From Desulfohalovibrio reitneri (GTDB lineage Bacteria > Desulfobacterota > Desulfovibrionia > Desulfovibrionales > Desulfovibrionaceae), in NCBI RefSeq assembly GCF_000711295.1, contig NZ_JOMJ01000003.1, positions 447,001-511,000 on the forward strand: a stretch of 64,000 bases of DNA, in the 5' to 3' direction. Made by a program: the position numbers and the translations under genes. How positions within the stretch are numbered: position 1 is the first letter of the stretch; the number at the start of each line of letters is the position of its first letter. Below, piece after piece: positions 16,850-26,349 of this stretch. Under the pieces are notes generated by a model. It had not been told where the DNA came from, ran no database searches, and worked only from the letters and a program-made list of their open reading frames with translations.

Positions 16850-17802
16850 TGGCCATCCCCGTCGTCGACAGCGACGAATACGTCCAGCGGCTACGCGGCG
16901 CGCACCGGCCCGGCGCGGACAAGATGCTGGCCTTCTACGAGCACCGGCTGGGGGTCATCGGCACCGACCCCCGGCTGCTGCTCATGCTCTGGGACGACCA
17001 TCTGGTCCACCGGGGCGACGGCGTTTTCGAGACCATGAAGTGGATCGACGGCAAGCTGTACCAGCTGGAGCCGCACCTGCGCCGCATGAAGCACTCGGCC
17101 CGGGCAATCCATCTGGCCCCGCCGGTGCCGGACGACAAGCTGCGGGAGATCATCCTGGAAACCGCCGCGGCCGCGGGGACCGGGGACGGCATGGTGCGCG
17201 TGCTGCTGGGCCGTGGGCCCGGCGGCTTCGGTATCGACGTCATGGAGTGCCCCACGCCGTCGTTGTACGTGGCGGCCTACCGCTTCAAGCCCAAGCCGGA
17301 GGAGGCGTACGAGCAGGGCACCACCGCCTTCCGCACCACCATCCCGGCCAAGCAGAGCTACTTGGCCACCATCAAGTCCATCGACTATCTGCCCAACATG
17401 CTCATGAAGCGCGAGGCGATGGAGAAGGGCTACGACTTCCCTATCTGCTTCGACGAATACGGCTTCCTGGCCGAGGGCGCGGTGGAGAACATCTGTTTGG
17501 TGGACCGCGCCGGGACCATCGTTGTGCCGGAATTCGACAACTGTTTGCCCGGCACCACCCTGCGCCGCGCGCTGGAACTCATCGATCCCGAACACCCCAT
17601 AGCCCACCGCAAGATTCGCGAGGACGAACTGTACGACGCCCGTGAGCTGATCGTGGTGGGCACCACCGCGGATGCCGTCTCCATCGTCCGCTACAACGAC
17701 CGGCCCATCCACGACGTCCGCCCCGGACCCGTGGCTAAACGCATGCGCGAGTTGCTGCGGGCCGATCTGCAGGAGAACGGCATCCCACTGCCCAGGGGCT
17801 GA
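16849..17802 (+). CDS. Class IV PLP aminotransferase
   Basis: A 317-residue fold-type IV PLP enzyme, the family of branched-chain aminotransferases, D-amino-acid transaminases and aminodeoxychorismate lyase. Visible: GDGVFETM near residue 52, the catalytic Lys in TIKSIDYLPN (about 179), and the Glu in LAEGAVENI (about 209) that contacts the PLP pyridine nitrogen. Position after asd and in the same operon as metF suggests amino-acid metabolism; IlvE-type activity is plausible because leucine genes are nearby, but the specificity residues cannot be assigned by eye. It starts with ATG overlapping the asd TAA. Confidence 0.85.
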   Translation: MAIPVVDSDEYVQRLRGAHRPGADKMLAFYEHRLGVIGTDPRLLLMLWDDHLVHRGDGVFETMKWIDGKLYQLEPHLRRMKHSARAIHLAPPVPDDKLREIILETAAAAGTGDGMVRVLLGRGPGGFGIDVMECPTPSLYVAAYRFKPKPEEAYEQGTTAFRTTIPAKQSYLATIKSIDYLPNMLMKREAMEKGYDFPICFDEYGFLAEGAVENICLVDRAGTIVVPEFDNCLPGTTLRRALELIDPEHPIAHRKIREDELYDARELIVVGTTADAVSIVRYNDRPIHDVRPGPVAKRMRELLRADLQENGIPLPRG

Positions 17803-17804
17803 CC

Positions 17805-18890
17805 ATGCCCCTGGCCGTGCAGCTCGATCTGGGCCGCGAGATGCGCGGCGGCCAGCGGCAGGTATTCTATCTGGCCCGGCACCTGCGCGAGGGCGGCCGC
17901 TTCACCCCGGTGGTGGCCGCCCCGCGCGGGGCTCCGCTTCTGGCGGAGGCCGAGGGGATGGGCATCCGCACACTGGTCTTGCCCACCCACCGGGAGTTCT
18001 CCCCATCCAGCTTCCGCGCCCTGGCCAAACTGCTGGACGAGGGCGCGGAGACACACTTGGTCAACACCCACTGCGCCCGCTCCGCCGGTCTGGCGGCCAT
18101 CCTGCGCATGCTGGCCCGTTCGCGGCTGCGGCTCATCCACACCCGCCGCGTCTCCTACCCGCCCAAGGGCTGGTGGGGGTGCCAGAAGTACACCTGGGGC
18201 GAACGGGTGGTTTGCGTCTCGGCCGAGATCCGCGATGCCATGCATGCCTGCGGCGTGGAGGAGGCGGACCTGGAGGTCATTCACTCCGGCATCGATCTTT
18301 CCCGCTACGCTCCGCGCGATCCCTCCGCCAGGCGCGCCGGAGGGCGTCTGACCATCGGCTTCATCGGCGCGCTGACCCGGCAGAAGGGCTGCGGGACCCT
18401 GCTGCGCGCCCTGGCCAAACTGTCGGAGCGTGAGGATTTGCCCGCCTGGAAGGCCATGATCGTTGGCGACGGCCCGCTGCGCGGCGAGTTGGAGAGGCTT
18501 GCCGGTGAACTGGGCCTGTCCGAGCGGGTTTCCTTTCTGGGGCGCAAGGACTCGCGCGGATTGCTGCCGCATTTTGACGTGCTGGCCGCCCCTTCGCTGG
18601 ACGGCGAGGGCTCGTCCGGCGTGGTCAAGGAGGGGTGGGCCACGCGGGTGCCCGTGGTGGTCTCGGACCTGCCGTCCTTTCTGGAGCTTGTGGAGCACGG
18701 CAAAAGCGGCCTGGTGTCCCGGCGCGGCGACGCCGACTCCCTGGCCCAGGCCCTTGCCCGCGTCCTGCGTGAGCCGGAGCTGGCCGGAAGGCTGGCCTCC
18801 AAGGGCTCGGAGCGCGTGCGGGAATATACCGACCGGGTCATGGGCGGCAAATATCTTGCCCTCTACGACAGCCTCTACGTCACGCCCTAA
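17805..18890 (+). CDS. GT4-family glycosyltransferase
   Basis: A 361-residue GT-B glycosyltransferase. The N-terminal half contains the glycine-rich acceptor loop LGREMRGGQRQVFYLA (about 10-25); the C-terminal half starts with LTIGFIGALTRQKG (about 183) and carries the family 4 donor-binding pattern ending SSGVVKEGWA (about 266), where the EX7E-type first Glu is expected. Sugar and acceptor are unknown; lipopolysaccharide or other cell-surface glycans are the usual targets. It starts two bases after the aminotransferase stop and is the last gene of this plus-strand run. Confidence 0.85.
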   Translation: MPLAVQLDLGREMRGGQRQVFYLARHLREGGRFTPVVAAPRGAPLLAEAEGMGIRTLVLPTHREFSPSSFRALAKLLDEGAETHLVNTHCARSAGLAAILRMLARSRLRLIHTRRVSYPPKGWWGCQKYTWGERVVCVSAEIRDAMHACGVEEADLEVIHSGIDLSRYAPRDPSARRAGGRLTIGFIGALTRQKGCGTLLRALAKLSEREDLPAWKAMIVGDGPLRGELERLAGELGLSERVSFLGRKDSRGLLPHFDVLAAPSLDGEGSSGVVKEGWATRVPVVVSDLPSFLELVEHGKSGLVSRRGDADSLAQALARVLREPELAGRLASKGSERVREYTDRVMGGKYLALYDSLYVTP

Positions 18891-18937
18891 GGTATCGGTC
18901 CAAGGCGATCGGGGTGCTTCCTCCCCGAACCTTCCGC

Positions 18938-18970
18938 AAAGAAAAAGGCCGCCGCGCGAACGCGGCGGCC
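18938..18970 (-). terminator. Intrinsic terminator of the Tim44-like gene
   Basis: A perfect 10-bp stem GGCCGCCGCG/CGCGGCGGCC with a 4-base loop (18947-18970) is followed, on the minus strand, by TTTTTCTTT (18938-18946). It lies 31 bases beyond the stop of the minus-strand gene ending at 19001. On the plus strand it has no T-run. Confidence 0.85.
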
Positions 18971-19000
18971 CTGTGAAGCCGTTGGTGTATGGGCGGAGCG

Positions 19001-19939
19001 CTACTGCACCTGCTGGATGCCGTCCAGCTTCCAGGAGGAGTCCCCGTCCGTCTCGTCGCGCACGAAGTGCCAGACCTCGCGGGCCTGTTCCGGGGCCTGG
19101 GCGGCGGAGTCCTCGCGAAGGGTGGCCTCGTAGTAGACCGTGGCCGTGGTGCGTCCGTTCTCGCGCTTGGCTTCCAGCAGGCGGGCCTCCAGAACGAGCA
19201 CCTCGGTCTTGCTCGGCTCCGGGTCATCCTCAGCTTGGCGGGCGATTTCGTCGGCCACCGCCTCGGTGCAGAACTGCCGGATGTCGTCCAAGTCGCGGTT
19301 GTCCCAGGCCGTCTGCAGCCGGGTATAGACTATCTTGGCGCCGCGCAGGAATTCTTCGGCGTCGAAGCCCTCGGGCGTCTCAACCTTCTGGTCCTCGGGT
19401 TCGTCCTCCAGGTCGCGCGCGGCCGGGCCGGGGCCGTGGCCGGAGCGCTGTCCGCCCTGGAAGCGTTCCCACATCTGCTCGGCGCGCTGGTGCTGGCCGC
19501 CGCCTGAAGGCGGGCCGGAATCCATGCCGGAGCCGTGGCCGCTGGGCTGTCGCTGCTTGCCGCGCATGGCCCCCAGGACGCGCATGCCGATCCAGAAAAT
19601 GAGCACGATGAACAGCAGGTCCATCATGCCGAAGCCGCCGAAGGGCATGCCCATGAAGAGACTGCCGAGCAGGGTGCCGGCCAGCAGGCCGCCGAACAGG
19701 CCGCCCATGGGCGAACGGCGCATGCCGGGGTTGGCCGCGCCCTGTTGTTGCCGGGTCGCGGACTGGCGGTTGACGGATTGGCTGGGGCCGGGCTTCTGGG
19801 CCGGGCTCTTGAACAGCGAACGGGAGCCGAAGGAGCGTCCTCCGCCGAAGCGTTTGGCTTCGGCGTCCTCGGGCATGACCACGGCCAGCGTTCCGAAGAG
19901 CATGAGGCCGATGCAGAAAAGACTGAGAAGACGGGGCAT
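19001..19939 (-). CDS. Tim44-like domain membrane protein
   Basis: A 312-residue protein with an N-terminal signal or anchor (about 1-28), a low-complexity Arg/Ser/Gly/Gln region, a Gly/Met/Phe-rich hydrophobic segment (about 76-122, probably two helices), a second hydrophilic linker, and a C-terminal Tim44-like domain (about 185-310) beginning EGFDAEEFLRGAK. Bacterial Tim44-like proteins of this build are common in proteobacteria; function unknown, possibly envelope-linked. The ATG at 19939 follows AAAGGA. A perfect 8-bp inverted repeat (19973-19995) lies upstream and a weak promoter-like TTTACA/TATACC pair (20029-20034, 20008-20013; 15-base gap) further up. A strong terminator follows at 18938. 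Confidence 0.8.
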   Translation of the reverse strand: MPRLLSLFCIGLMLFGTLAVVMPEDAEAKRFGGGRSFGSRSLFKSPAQKPGPSQSVNRQSATRQQQGAANPGMRRSPMGGLFGGLLAGTLLGSLFMGMPFGGFGMMDLLFIVLIFWIGMRVLGAMRGKQRQPSGHGSGMDSGPPSGGGQHQRAEQMWERFQGGQRSGHGPGPAARDLEDEPEDQKVETPEGFDAEEFLRGAKIVYTRLQTAWDNRDLDDIRQFCTEAVADEIARQAEDDPEPSKTEVLVLEARLLEAKRENGRTTATVYYEATLREDSAAQAPEQAREVWHFVRDETDGDSSWKLDGIQQVQ

Positions 19940-20085
19940 TGAATGTCCTTTGTCTACAGTGCGTTGCCGGAACCCGCGTTGCCGGATAACGCGGGCACGA
20001 AGTGAGAGGTATAACCGGACCGCGCCGGTGTAAAGAGGAGAACGCCGGAATCCGATCGTTTTGGTGGGGAGTCCGCTCCGGGGAC

Positions 20086-20484
20086 CTACTCCACGAGCCC
20101 CAGGTTGCGCAGCAGGTGCAGAAACATGTGTTTGTCGATGGGCTTGGGGATGTAGGAGGTGGCCCCGCCCTTGTAGTAGGCCTCGACCACGTTCTTGGGG
20201 TCGTCCAGGGCGGTGGTCATGACCACCTTGACCTCGTCGGAGCCACGGATGCCGCGGTCCTTTTCGATCTGCCGGATTTCCTTGAGCGCCTGTTGCCCGT
20301 CCATCTCCGGCATCATGATGTCCATGGTGATGAGATCGTAGGGCCTGCCCTCGTCCAGGGCCATGCGGAAGGCCTCCACGGATTCCTGGCCGTTGACCGC
20401 GATGTCGCATTCGGCGTAGGGGGCCAGTATTTTCTGCAAGAGCTTGCGGGACGTGAAGTCGTCTTCCACGATGAGGGCGCGCAT
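20086..20484 (-). CDS. Stand-alone CheY-like response regulator
   Basis: A 132-residue single receiver domain. The acidic pocket VEDD (about 7-9), phosphoacceptor Asp in ITMDIMMPEMDG (about 53), Thr in VVMTTA (about 89) and Lys in YIPKPID (about 111) are all present, so it should be phosphorylatable. There is no output domain. A GGAGG site precedes the ATG. No kinase is adjacent, though a histidine phosphotransfer protein is encoded at 22742 and a sensor kinase at 3998; pairing is open. Confidence 0.92.
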   Translation of the reverse strand: MRALIVEDDFTSRKLLQKILAPYAECDIAVNGQESVEAFRMALDEGRPYDLITMDIMMPEMDGQQALKEIRQIEKDRGIRGSDEVKVVMTTALDDPKNVVEAYYKGGATSYIPKPIDKHMFLHLLRNLGLVE

Positions 20485-20558
20485 GAATCCTCCATGTTGC
20501 GAATAGATCAGCCGCCATTCTTAGAGTATTTTGGCGTGAAATCAAGGCGGGAGGCTTA

Positions 20559-21368
20559 GTGGGCCGCGAATTATCATCATCCGTCCGGGAGGGGCCGGTC
20601 GACCACGTGCGCCGCTTCCATGAGGCGGTGGCCGAATACATGGAACGCGGCGCGGACCCCGAGCCGCTGCGCATCAAGCTCGACCATTCCCTGCGGGTGC
20701 TGGCTGAGGCCGAGGACATCGTGGCCGAGGAGGGGGAGTGGCTTCGCCGCGCGAATCTCCCCGCCCGGGTGCCCCTGCTGGCCGCCCTGTACCACGATCT
20801 TGGCCGCTTTCCCCAGTACGTGGAGTGGGGCACTTTCTCCGACCCGGATTCCGCCAACCACGCCACCCTCTCGGTACGGGCCCTGCAGCGGGGCGGACTG
20901 CTGGCGGAACTGCCGCCGGGCGAACGCCGCGCTGTGCTGGCCTCGGTGGCCATGCACAACCGCCGTTTTCCTCCCAAGGGCCTGCCGCTGGGCATCGACG
21001 CCTGCCTGCGCATGGTGCGCGACGCGGACAAGCTGGACATCTGCCGGGTGATGCTGGAGCGGCTGGAGTCAACGGGGGAGGCCGCGAACGTGGTCAACCT
21101 GGGGCTGGCGGACGAACCAGAGACCTATACCCGCGAAATGCTGGAGCGTGTGGCCGCCGGGGAACTGGCCGACTACACCCGTATGCGCTATCGCAACGAT
21201 TTCCGGTTGCTGCTGCTTTCCTGGGTGCACGACCTCAATACCGGTCGCGCGCGTCGCGCCTACGTGGAAAAGGGCCACCTGGAGCGGCTTCTGGCTGGGC
21301 TTCCTCCGGGGAAGGAGGTGGAGCGGCTGGGCGAATCGCTTCGCGCCGCCCTGCGGGAAGAGGGATAA
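20559..21368 (+). CDS. HD-domain phosphohydrolase
   Basis: A 269-residue HD-superfamily protein. Metal ligands are visible as LDHSLRVL (about 43), LYHDLGRF (about 75; the HD dyad), MHNRR (about 130) and VRDADKLDI (about 148). There is no GYP motif, so it is not a c-di-GMP HD-GYP enzyme. The substrate is unknown; nucleotides or phosphomonoesters are typical. Start GTG 20559, divergent from the CheY-like gene with 74 bases between them. Confidence 0.82.
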   Translation: MGRELSSSVREGPVDHVRRFHEAVAEYMERGADPEPLRIKLDHSLRVLAEAEDIVAEEGEWLRRANLPARVPLLAALYHDLGRFPQYVEWGTFSDPDSANHATLSVRALQRGGLLAELPPGERRAVLASVAMHNRRFPPKGLPLGIDACLRMVRDADKLDICRVMLERLESTGEAANVVNLGLADEPETYTREMLERVAAGELADYTRMRYRNDFRLLLLSWVHDLNTGRARRAYVEKGHLERLLAGLPPGKEVERLGESLRAALREEG

Positions 21369-21455
21369 GCGGACGGGCGGAGCGAGCGCCGCCTTGTCAA
21401 GGCGGGGTCCCCCGGCCTACTGTCCAGGAAGGGCCGTCGGGCGGCGAGGAAATTC

Positions 21456-22520
21456 ATGCTGGACACCGTACTCATTCTCACACGCAGCGAACTGCACGGC
21501 AAGCGCGACCGGCAGTCCATCCAGGGCTTCGGCGCGGAGACCGTGAAGCACTTCCTCAAGGGCTCCGACGCCTTCGACTTTCTCACCCACAACAGCGCGG
21601 GCCTCATCCTCTGCGACACCGAGCTCGAGGATATGGACGGCGTACGGTTTCTGAAACTGCTGCGGCAGAACATGAACCTCAAGCAAATACCCGTGGTCAT
21701 GGTGACCATGGAGAACCGCAAGAACAAGGTTCTGGACTGCATCTCCGCGGGATGCGCCGGCTACATCCTGCGGCCTTATTCCATGGACACCTTCGAACGC
21801 CACGTGCGGCTGGCCCTCAACCTGGAATCCTTCAACGAGATCGAGGAAATCCAATTGGAGGAGGCCAGGAACATGGTCAGCATGGGCGAGTTCGACGACG
21901 CCATCGAGGCCTACGAGGAGATCATCTCCGAGCAGGACGAGGCCCAGAAGTACTACGACATGGGCTGCCAGTTCCTCTACAAGCGCAAGTACGGCAAGGC
22001 CATCATCGCCTTCAAGAAAGCGGTCAAAATCAACACCCTCTTCGCCGAGGCCTTCAAGGGGCTGGCCGACGCCTACAAGGCCAAGGGCGACTACGAGAAC
22101 TACAAGAAGTACCTCATGCAGGCGGCCAACGTGCACGCCGAGTTCGATCGGCTGGAGGAGACCAAGGAACTCTTCATCGAGATCCTCAAGTACGAGAACG
22201 ACGCGCCCAACCCCTTCAACACCCTCGGAGTGAAGCTGCGCAAGGAGGGGGACCACGCCGGGGCGCTTCACGCCTACAAACAGGCCATCAAGCTCACGCC
22301 GGACGATGAGAACGTCTACTACAACAAATCCAAGGCCCACTATTTCATGGGCGACATCGAGGAGACCCTCACCAGCCTGCGCGAAGCCCTCAGCCGCAAG
22401 CCCGGCTTCACCGAGGCCCGCAAACTGTACGCGAACCTCGCGGGCCAGGAATGGGCCGCCCCCGCACAGGAGGGGGCCGGGGACGATGACCGCCCCGGGG
22501 CGCTGGTGGACGAAGACTAG
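21456..22520 (+). CDS. Receiver domain-TPR protein
   Basis: A 354-residue protein with an N-terminal receiver-like domain (about 1-125) and tetratricopeptide repeats (about 130-330). The phosphoacceptor Asp is kept in LILCDTELEDMDG (about 54), but the usual conserved Lys near the domain end is Arg (YILRPYS), and the N-terminal acidic pair is missing (LILTRSELH), so phosphorylation may be altered or absent. At least four TPR units of the A-Y-AI/L type follow. A similar receiver-like/TPR architecture appears at 62562. It is followed 222 bases later by an Hpt gene, suggesting signalling or scaffold function. Confidence 0.82.
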   Translation: MLDTVLILTRSELHGKRDRQSIQGFGAETVKHFLKGSDAFDFLTHNSAGLILCDTELEDMDGVRFLKLLRQNMNLKQIPVVMVTMENRKNKVLDCISAGCAGYILRPYSMDTFERHVRLALNLESFNEIEEIQLEEARNMVSMGEFDDAIEAYEEIISEQDEAQKYYDMGCQFLYKRKYGKAIIAFKKAVKINTLFAEAFKGLADAYKAKGDYENYKKYLMQAANVHAEFDRLEETKELFIEILKYENDAPNPFNTLGVKLRKEGDHAGALHAYKQAIKLTPDDENVYYNKSKAHYFMGDIEETLTSLREALSRKPGFTEARKLYANLAGQEWAAPAQEGAGDDDRPGALVDED

Positions 22521-22741
22521 GCGCGGCGCTTTCTAGAACGCGGTGGGACTGAAGCGCGCGGGATAAGCGATGAGTCCGGGCGTTTGCGGGATGAAGGCGC
22601 TGTTTCCGCAGTGCTTGGTCCGTTGGAAAAGACGGCCGAATCGTCCCTGGATGTCGCCAAACCGTTGCAAAACGGTCGCGGCGAGGGTAGCAGAAAGAAA
22701 AACCAGCAACCAAACCGCCCGCGAGGAACGGAGCGCGAGCA

Positions 22742-23065
22742 ATGGACCAGACCACACCCGACGGCCCCAGGGAATTCATCGATCCGGAACTCGAACCCTT
22801 GCTGCCCAGGTTCTATGCCAACGTGCGCAAGGAACTGGACGCCATAGACAAAGCGCTCGGCCAGGGCGACCTGGGCGAGGTGCAGCGCATCGCCCACAGC
22901 ATCAAGGGATCGGGCCTGGGGTACGGGTTCGAGGGCCTTGGCGCGCTGGGCGGCGAGATGGAAACCGCCGCCTCCAACGGGCATGAGGAAGCCATCATCC
23001 GAGAGATCATGGACGACGTCCGCTCCTACCTGGACACGGTCCAGGTGGAGTTTTTCGAGGAATAG
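22742..23065 (+). CDS. Hpt (histidine phosphotransfer) protein
   Basis: A 107-residue single Hpt domain: a helical bundle with the phosphorylatable His in AHSIKGSGLGYGF (about 60), the standard Hpt motif. No catalytic domain. Hpt proteins relay phosphate between receiver domains; possible partners in the window are the receiver-TPR protein upstream and the CheY-like protein at 20086. A bulged terminator follows. Confidence 0.88.
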   Translation: MDQTTPDGPREFIDPELEPLLPRFYANVRKELDAIDKALGQGDLGEVQRIAHSIKGSGLGYGFEGLGALGGEMETAASNGHEEAIIREIMDDVRSYLDTVQVEFFEE

Positions 23066-23090
23066 CCGGGCCGGACAGCCCTTCTCCCCC

Positions 23091-23118
23091 GCCGCCTTTC
23101 CCAAGGGCGGCTCTTTTT
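23091..23118 (+). terminator. Terminator after Hpt gene
   Basis: Stem GCCGCC/GGCGGC extended by a bulged TT/AAG segment (23091-23111), followed by TCTTTTT. It sits 26 bases after the Hpt stop. Confidence 0.7.
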
Positions 23119-23226
23119 CCGCCGTGTAGCCGGGAGTCTGAACGCTGTCGGCGCGTCCAACACCACACGTGCGCGCGAGCGGGTCTCGGAACGGCGTGCG
23201 CCCCTGGCCACGTATTTCGTATGGAC

Positions 23227-23264
23227 AAAAGAAAAGCCCTCGCGGGCATTGTACCGCAAGGGCT
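23227..23264 (-). terminator. Terminator after tRNA-Ala
   Basis: On the minus strand, AGCCCTTGCGG pairs with CCGCGAGGGCT (one G-T pair) across a short loop, followed by TTTCTTTT (towards 23227). It begins 10 bases past the tRNA-Ala 3' end. Confidence 0.85.
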
Positions 23265-23273
23265 TGAAATCTT

Positions 23274-23349
23274 TGGTGGAGACGAGGAGACTTGAACTCC
23301 CGACTTCCGCCTTGCGAAGGCGGCGCTCTCCCAACTGAGCTACGTCCCC
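23274..23349 (-). tRNA. tRNA-Ala (CGC)
   Basis: A 76-base cloverleaf on the minus strand including an encoded CCA. The acceptor stem starts GGGGACG, the D-arm has AGCTCAGTTGGGAGAGC, the anticodon arm is CCGCC-TTCGCAA-GGCGG (anticodon CGC, reading GCG alanine codons), and the T-loop is TTCAAGT. A promoter-like pair lies just upstream and an intrinsic terminator downstream. Confidence 0.95.
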
Positions 23350-23361
23350 AAAGAGAACCGC

Positions 23362-23390
23362 TACCTAATGGTAAACGCGGCCGAGGTCAA
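23362..23390 (-). promoter_or_regulatory. Candidate tRNA-Ala promoter
   Basis: Minus strand TTGACC (23385-23390), 17-base gap, TAGGTA (23362-23367), placing the start a few bases before the tRNA 5' end at 23349. The -35 is 5/6; the -10 is poor, so placement rests on spacing. Confidence 0.5.
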
Positions 23391-23399
23391 GGGGCCGGG

Positions 23400-24899
23400 T
23401 CAGCCGCCCAGGCAGTCCAGCACCGTGGCCGCCCTGTGGGCGTAGGTGTGCTCAGCCAGAATCAGCTCCCGCCAGGCGCGGATGAGGTCGGCCCGTTCAA
23501 CGGGGCGGTGTTCGAAGCGCTGGAACATGCCGCCGATGCGCCCGGGATGGGCGAAGCTGATCTCCCGGGTCAGTTCGTCGGGAAAAAGAGACAGCCCCGG
23601 TGTGGCGTCGGACAGCAGCAGTCCCCCCGCGGCCCATACGTCGAAGTGGCGCTGGGTGAGTCCGGACGGAAGCAGGGGCGAGGTGCAACCCAGCACCGCC
23701 TGCGCCTGGGCGTAGATGGCCGCCAGCGGACCGTAATAATCCACAGGCCCGCGAAAGTCCGTGTCTTCCGGCAGGACATCGCGCCAGCCGGTATCGCCGA
23801 ACACAGTCAGAGGCGTCTCCCCGGCTGCCGCCCGCAGGCAGGCGGCCCGCCAGGCGCGGCCCGATTCCTCCGCTCCGTAGCCGGGGTTCCTGGCCTGTCT
23901 GCCCGGCCACAGCTGGCCGGTGTTCAGCTTTTCGGCCCACCAGCCGAAATCCGGACGGTTGCCACGGGCTATTTTTTCCTGGGCCGCTGTCCAGTCATCC
24001 AGAGGGAGCCGTACCCCGGCGAAGAATCCCTTCTTGTCCGGGAAGGAGGAGCGGCCCACGAAGGCCAGCCGCCCGTCAACGCCCTGGTTCGGCGCGCTGT
24101 CCAGGTTCTCGAACATGTTCGGCCAGGCGGCCAGGGGAAGGTGCAGTACCTGCCCGGCGCCGTGGTCCAGCAGCGGGGAGGCGAACCAGTCGTCGGTGAC
24201 GCAGAGCAGCAGGTCCCGCCAGAAAGAGGCGCGGAGGCTTGAGAGTAGATGAAAGGGGTTGTCCACGCACCATGCGGCCACGGAGGTTCCGGCGCGGCGC
24301 AGCAGGTGGTGGGTCTCTCCCAGGGAGTCCAGGCCCAGGAAATTGATGCTGAAGAACAGTTCCGGGGCGCGTTCCCGGAGGAGGGCGGGCAACCTCCGGG
24401 GCAGGGCGGCCGGGTCCAGCAGGCGCACCTCGTATCCCGCCTGGGTGAAGGCATCGGCCATTTCCCGCACCAGCAGGCCGTCCTCGCGGGCGGGCATCCA
24501 GACCTCGCGTGACGTTTCCTCCGGCGGGGAGGGCAAGCTGGCCGCAGCCAGGACCGGGCTCCAGAAGGAGGGGAAAAGGCGCGGGGCCGGTGTGTAGAGC
24601 AGCCCCCGTTCTCCGGATGCCAGCTGGTCCATGGCCTCCTGCGGAGTCAGTTCCCGCCAGCCGGAGGGGATGGCCGCGCGCCACTGCTTCCCCATCTGCT
24701 GCGTGAACTGCGGGGCCTCCAGCCAGGAAACGCCGGTCTCCGGCAGCAGCTCCGCCAACAGCCCGGGTTCCGGGCCAAGCCCGAGAACCAGCATGCCGTG
24801 GCCCGTGCCCTGGGAGATGAACTGGTCCTCCCCAGCGGGCAGGCTTTTCAGCCGTCCGGTTTCGTCGAGTATTCGTGCGCGTTGGGGGCGTTTCGGCAT
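23400..24899 (-). CDS. CgeB-like glycosyltransferase (DUF3880)
   Basis: A 499-residue protein resembling the DUF3880/CgeB glycosyltransferases found in clostridia and sulfate reducers. The middle (about 205-310) has [10 protein letters not shown] and [11 protein letters not shown], typical of the DUF3880 half, and the C-terminal part (about 380-490) resembles a Glyco_trans_1-like domain with the motif [13 protein letters not shown] followed by FPDE. Such proteins are often in flagellar or surface-glycan loci, but no such neighbours are present. No signal or membrane segment. It starts at 24899, divergent from rlmE by 59 bases. Confidence 0.75.
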   Translation of the reverse strand: MPKRPQRARILDETGRLKSLPAGEDQFISQGTGHGMLVLGLGPEPGLLAELLPETGVSWLEAPQFTQQMGKQWRAAIPSGWRELTPQEAMDQLASGERGLLYTPAPRLFPSFWSPVLAAASLPSPPEETSREVWMPAREDGLLVREMADAFTQAGYEVRLLDPAALPRRLPALLRERAPELFFSINFLGLDSLGETHHLLRRAGTSVAAWCVDNPFHLLSSLRASFWRDLLLCVTDDWFASPLLDHGAGQVLHLPLAAWPNMFENLDSAPNQGVDGRLAFVGRSSFPDKKGFFAGVRLPLDDWTAAQEKIARGNRPDFGWWAEKLNTGQLWPGRQARNPGYGAEESGRAWRAACLRAAAGETPLTVFGDTGWRDVLPEDTDFRGPVDYYGPLAAIYAQAQAVLGCTSPLLPSGLTQRHFDVWAAGGLLLSDATPGLSLFPDELTREISFAHPGRIGGMFQRFEHRPVERADLIRAWRELILAEHTYAHRAATVLDCLGG

Positions 24900-24958
24900 G
24901 GGAAGGCGGCGCGGCGGGCTGTACGCTGGGGGCGGTTTGGGGTAGTCTCCGCAGGGCC

Positions 24959-25555
24959 ATGAAGAAGTACCGCGACCATTACTTCCAGCAAGCCAAGCGG
25001 GATAATTACCCTGCCCGCTCTGTATACAAACTGCAAGAGATCAATAAACGGTTCAAGGTCTTGTCCAAGGGCATGCGCGTGTTGGACCTTGGCGCCGCGC
25101 CGGGCTCCTGGAGCCTGTACGCCGCCAAGGTGGTGGGGCCGGAGGGCAAGGTGCTGGCCGTTGACCTCACTGAAGCGGACACCGGATTTCCGGACAACAC
25201 CCGCTTCATCCAGGCGGACGCCTTCGAGCCAGGTGAGGAGATGCGGGCGGCCATGGAGGAAATAGGGCCTTTCGGCGCGGTCATCAGCGACATGGCACCC
25301 AAGACCACCGGCCACAAGTTCACAGACCAGGCGCGCTCCCACAACCTTTGCGAGCAGGCGCTTGCCTTGGCCGAGGAAGTGTTGATAGGAGGCGGAAATT
25401 TCGTGGCCAAGAATTTCGAGGGCCCCGACACCAAAGGCTTCGTGGATTCCCTGCGGAGCCGTTTCAAGACGGTCAAGACCTTCAAGCCCAAGAGTTCGCG
25501 CGGCGAGAGCAAGGAAATCTTCGTCGTGGGGCTCGGGTACTCGGGCGGCAAGTAA
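24959..25555 (+). CDS. rlmE: 23S rRNA 2'-O-methyltransferase
   Basis: SAM-dependent methylation of U2552 in 23S rRNA (FtsJ/RrmJ). The 198-residue protein starts with the typical YPARSVYKL (first catalytic Lys), then [10 protein letters not shown] (SAM loop, about 43-52), VISDMAP (catalytic Asp), VAKNFEG (second Lys) and ESKEIF (catalytic Glu), giving the full K-D-K-E set. ATG 24959 was chosen because the family N-terminus begins there. It is followed 38 bases later by the yebC gene. Confidence 0.95.
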   Translation: MKKYRDHYFQQAKRDNYPARSVYKLQEINKRFKVLSKGMRVLDLGAAPGSWSLYAAKVVGPEGKVLAVDLTEADTGFPDNTRFIQADAFEPGEEMRAAMEEIGPFGAVISDMAPKTTGHKFTDQARSHNLCEQALALAEEVLIGGGNFVAKNFEGPDTKGFVDSLRSRFKTVKTFKPKSSRGESKEIFVVGLGYSGGK

Positions 25556-25593
25556 CGACCGTATTCATTTTCCAGGAAGGAGAGACGAAGAAT

Positions 25594-26349
25594 ATGGCTG
25601 GACACAGCAAATGGGCCAACATCCGCGTGCGCAAGGGCGCGCAGGACGCCAAGCGCGGCAAGATGTTCACCCGCGCGGCCAAGGAGATCATGCTGGCCGC
25701 CAGGCTGGGCGGAGGCGACCCCGATTCCAACCCCCGCCTGCGCAACGCCATCCAGTCCGCCAAGCAGGTCAACCTGCCCAAGGACCGCATCGAGACCGCC
25801 ATCAAGAAGGGCACCGGCGAGTTGCAGGCCGAGTCCCTCGAGGAAATCGTCTACGAGGGCTACGGCCCCGGCGGGGCGGCCTTTCTGGCGGAGGCGGCCA
25901 CGGACAACAAAAACCGCACCGTGGCCGATATCCGGCACATTTTTTCCAAGCGTGGCGGCAATCTGGGCGAATCCGGCTCGGTGGCCTGGATGTTCGACCG
26001 CTTCGGCGTGTTCACCTTCCCCAAGGAGGGGTGGGACGAGGAGGCCATGATGGAGGCCGCCCTGGAAGCCGGGGCCGAGGACGTCATCGACCAGGGCGAG
26101 TACTGGGAGGTGCGATGCCCCTTCGAGGACTTCGCCCAGGTGCAGGCCGCCTTTGACGAATCCGGGCACAACCCGGATTCCGCCAGAAGCGCCATGATCC
26201 CGCAGAACACCATAGATGTGGACGCCGAGACCGGCCGCAAGCTGATGGCCCTGGTCGAGGCCCTTGAGGAGCACGACGACGTGCAGAACGTCTGGGCCAA
26301 CTTCGAACTGCCCGACGAAGTGCTGGCGGAGATGGAAGCCTCGGCATGA
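25594..26349 (+). CDS. yebC: YebC/PmpR-family regulatory or translation factor
   Basis: A 251-residue YebC/PmpR/TACO1 family protein. It opens with [10 protein letters not shown], the family signature, and has [12 protein letters not shown] (about 129-140). Members have been described as DNA-binding regulators and, more recently, as ribosome-associated factors helping translation of proline-rich stretches; which applies here is not determined. An AGGAAGGAGA site precedes the ATG at 25594. Its last codons overlap ruvC by 4 bases, the conserved yebC-ruvCAB order. Confidence 0.95.
   Translation: MAGHSKWANIRVRKGAQDAKRGKMFTRAAKEIMLAARLGGGDPDSNPRLRNAIQSAKQVNLPKDRIETAIKKGTGELQAESLEEIVYEGYGPGGAAFLAEAATDNKNRTVADIRHIFSKRGGNLGESGSVAWMFDRFGVFTFPKEGWDEEAMMEAALEAGAEDVIDQGEYWEVRCPFEDFAQVQAAFDESGHNPDSARSAMIPQNTIDVDAETGRKLMALVEALEEHDDVQNVWANFELPDEVLAEMEASA

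Noticed and set aside
22533-22757. A minus-strand 74-codon frame with a hydrophobic stretch between the receiver-TPR and Hpt genes
   Set aside because: No ribosome site or conserved feature; it lies in a region of about 220 bases where no gene could be supported.
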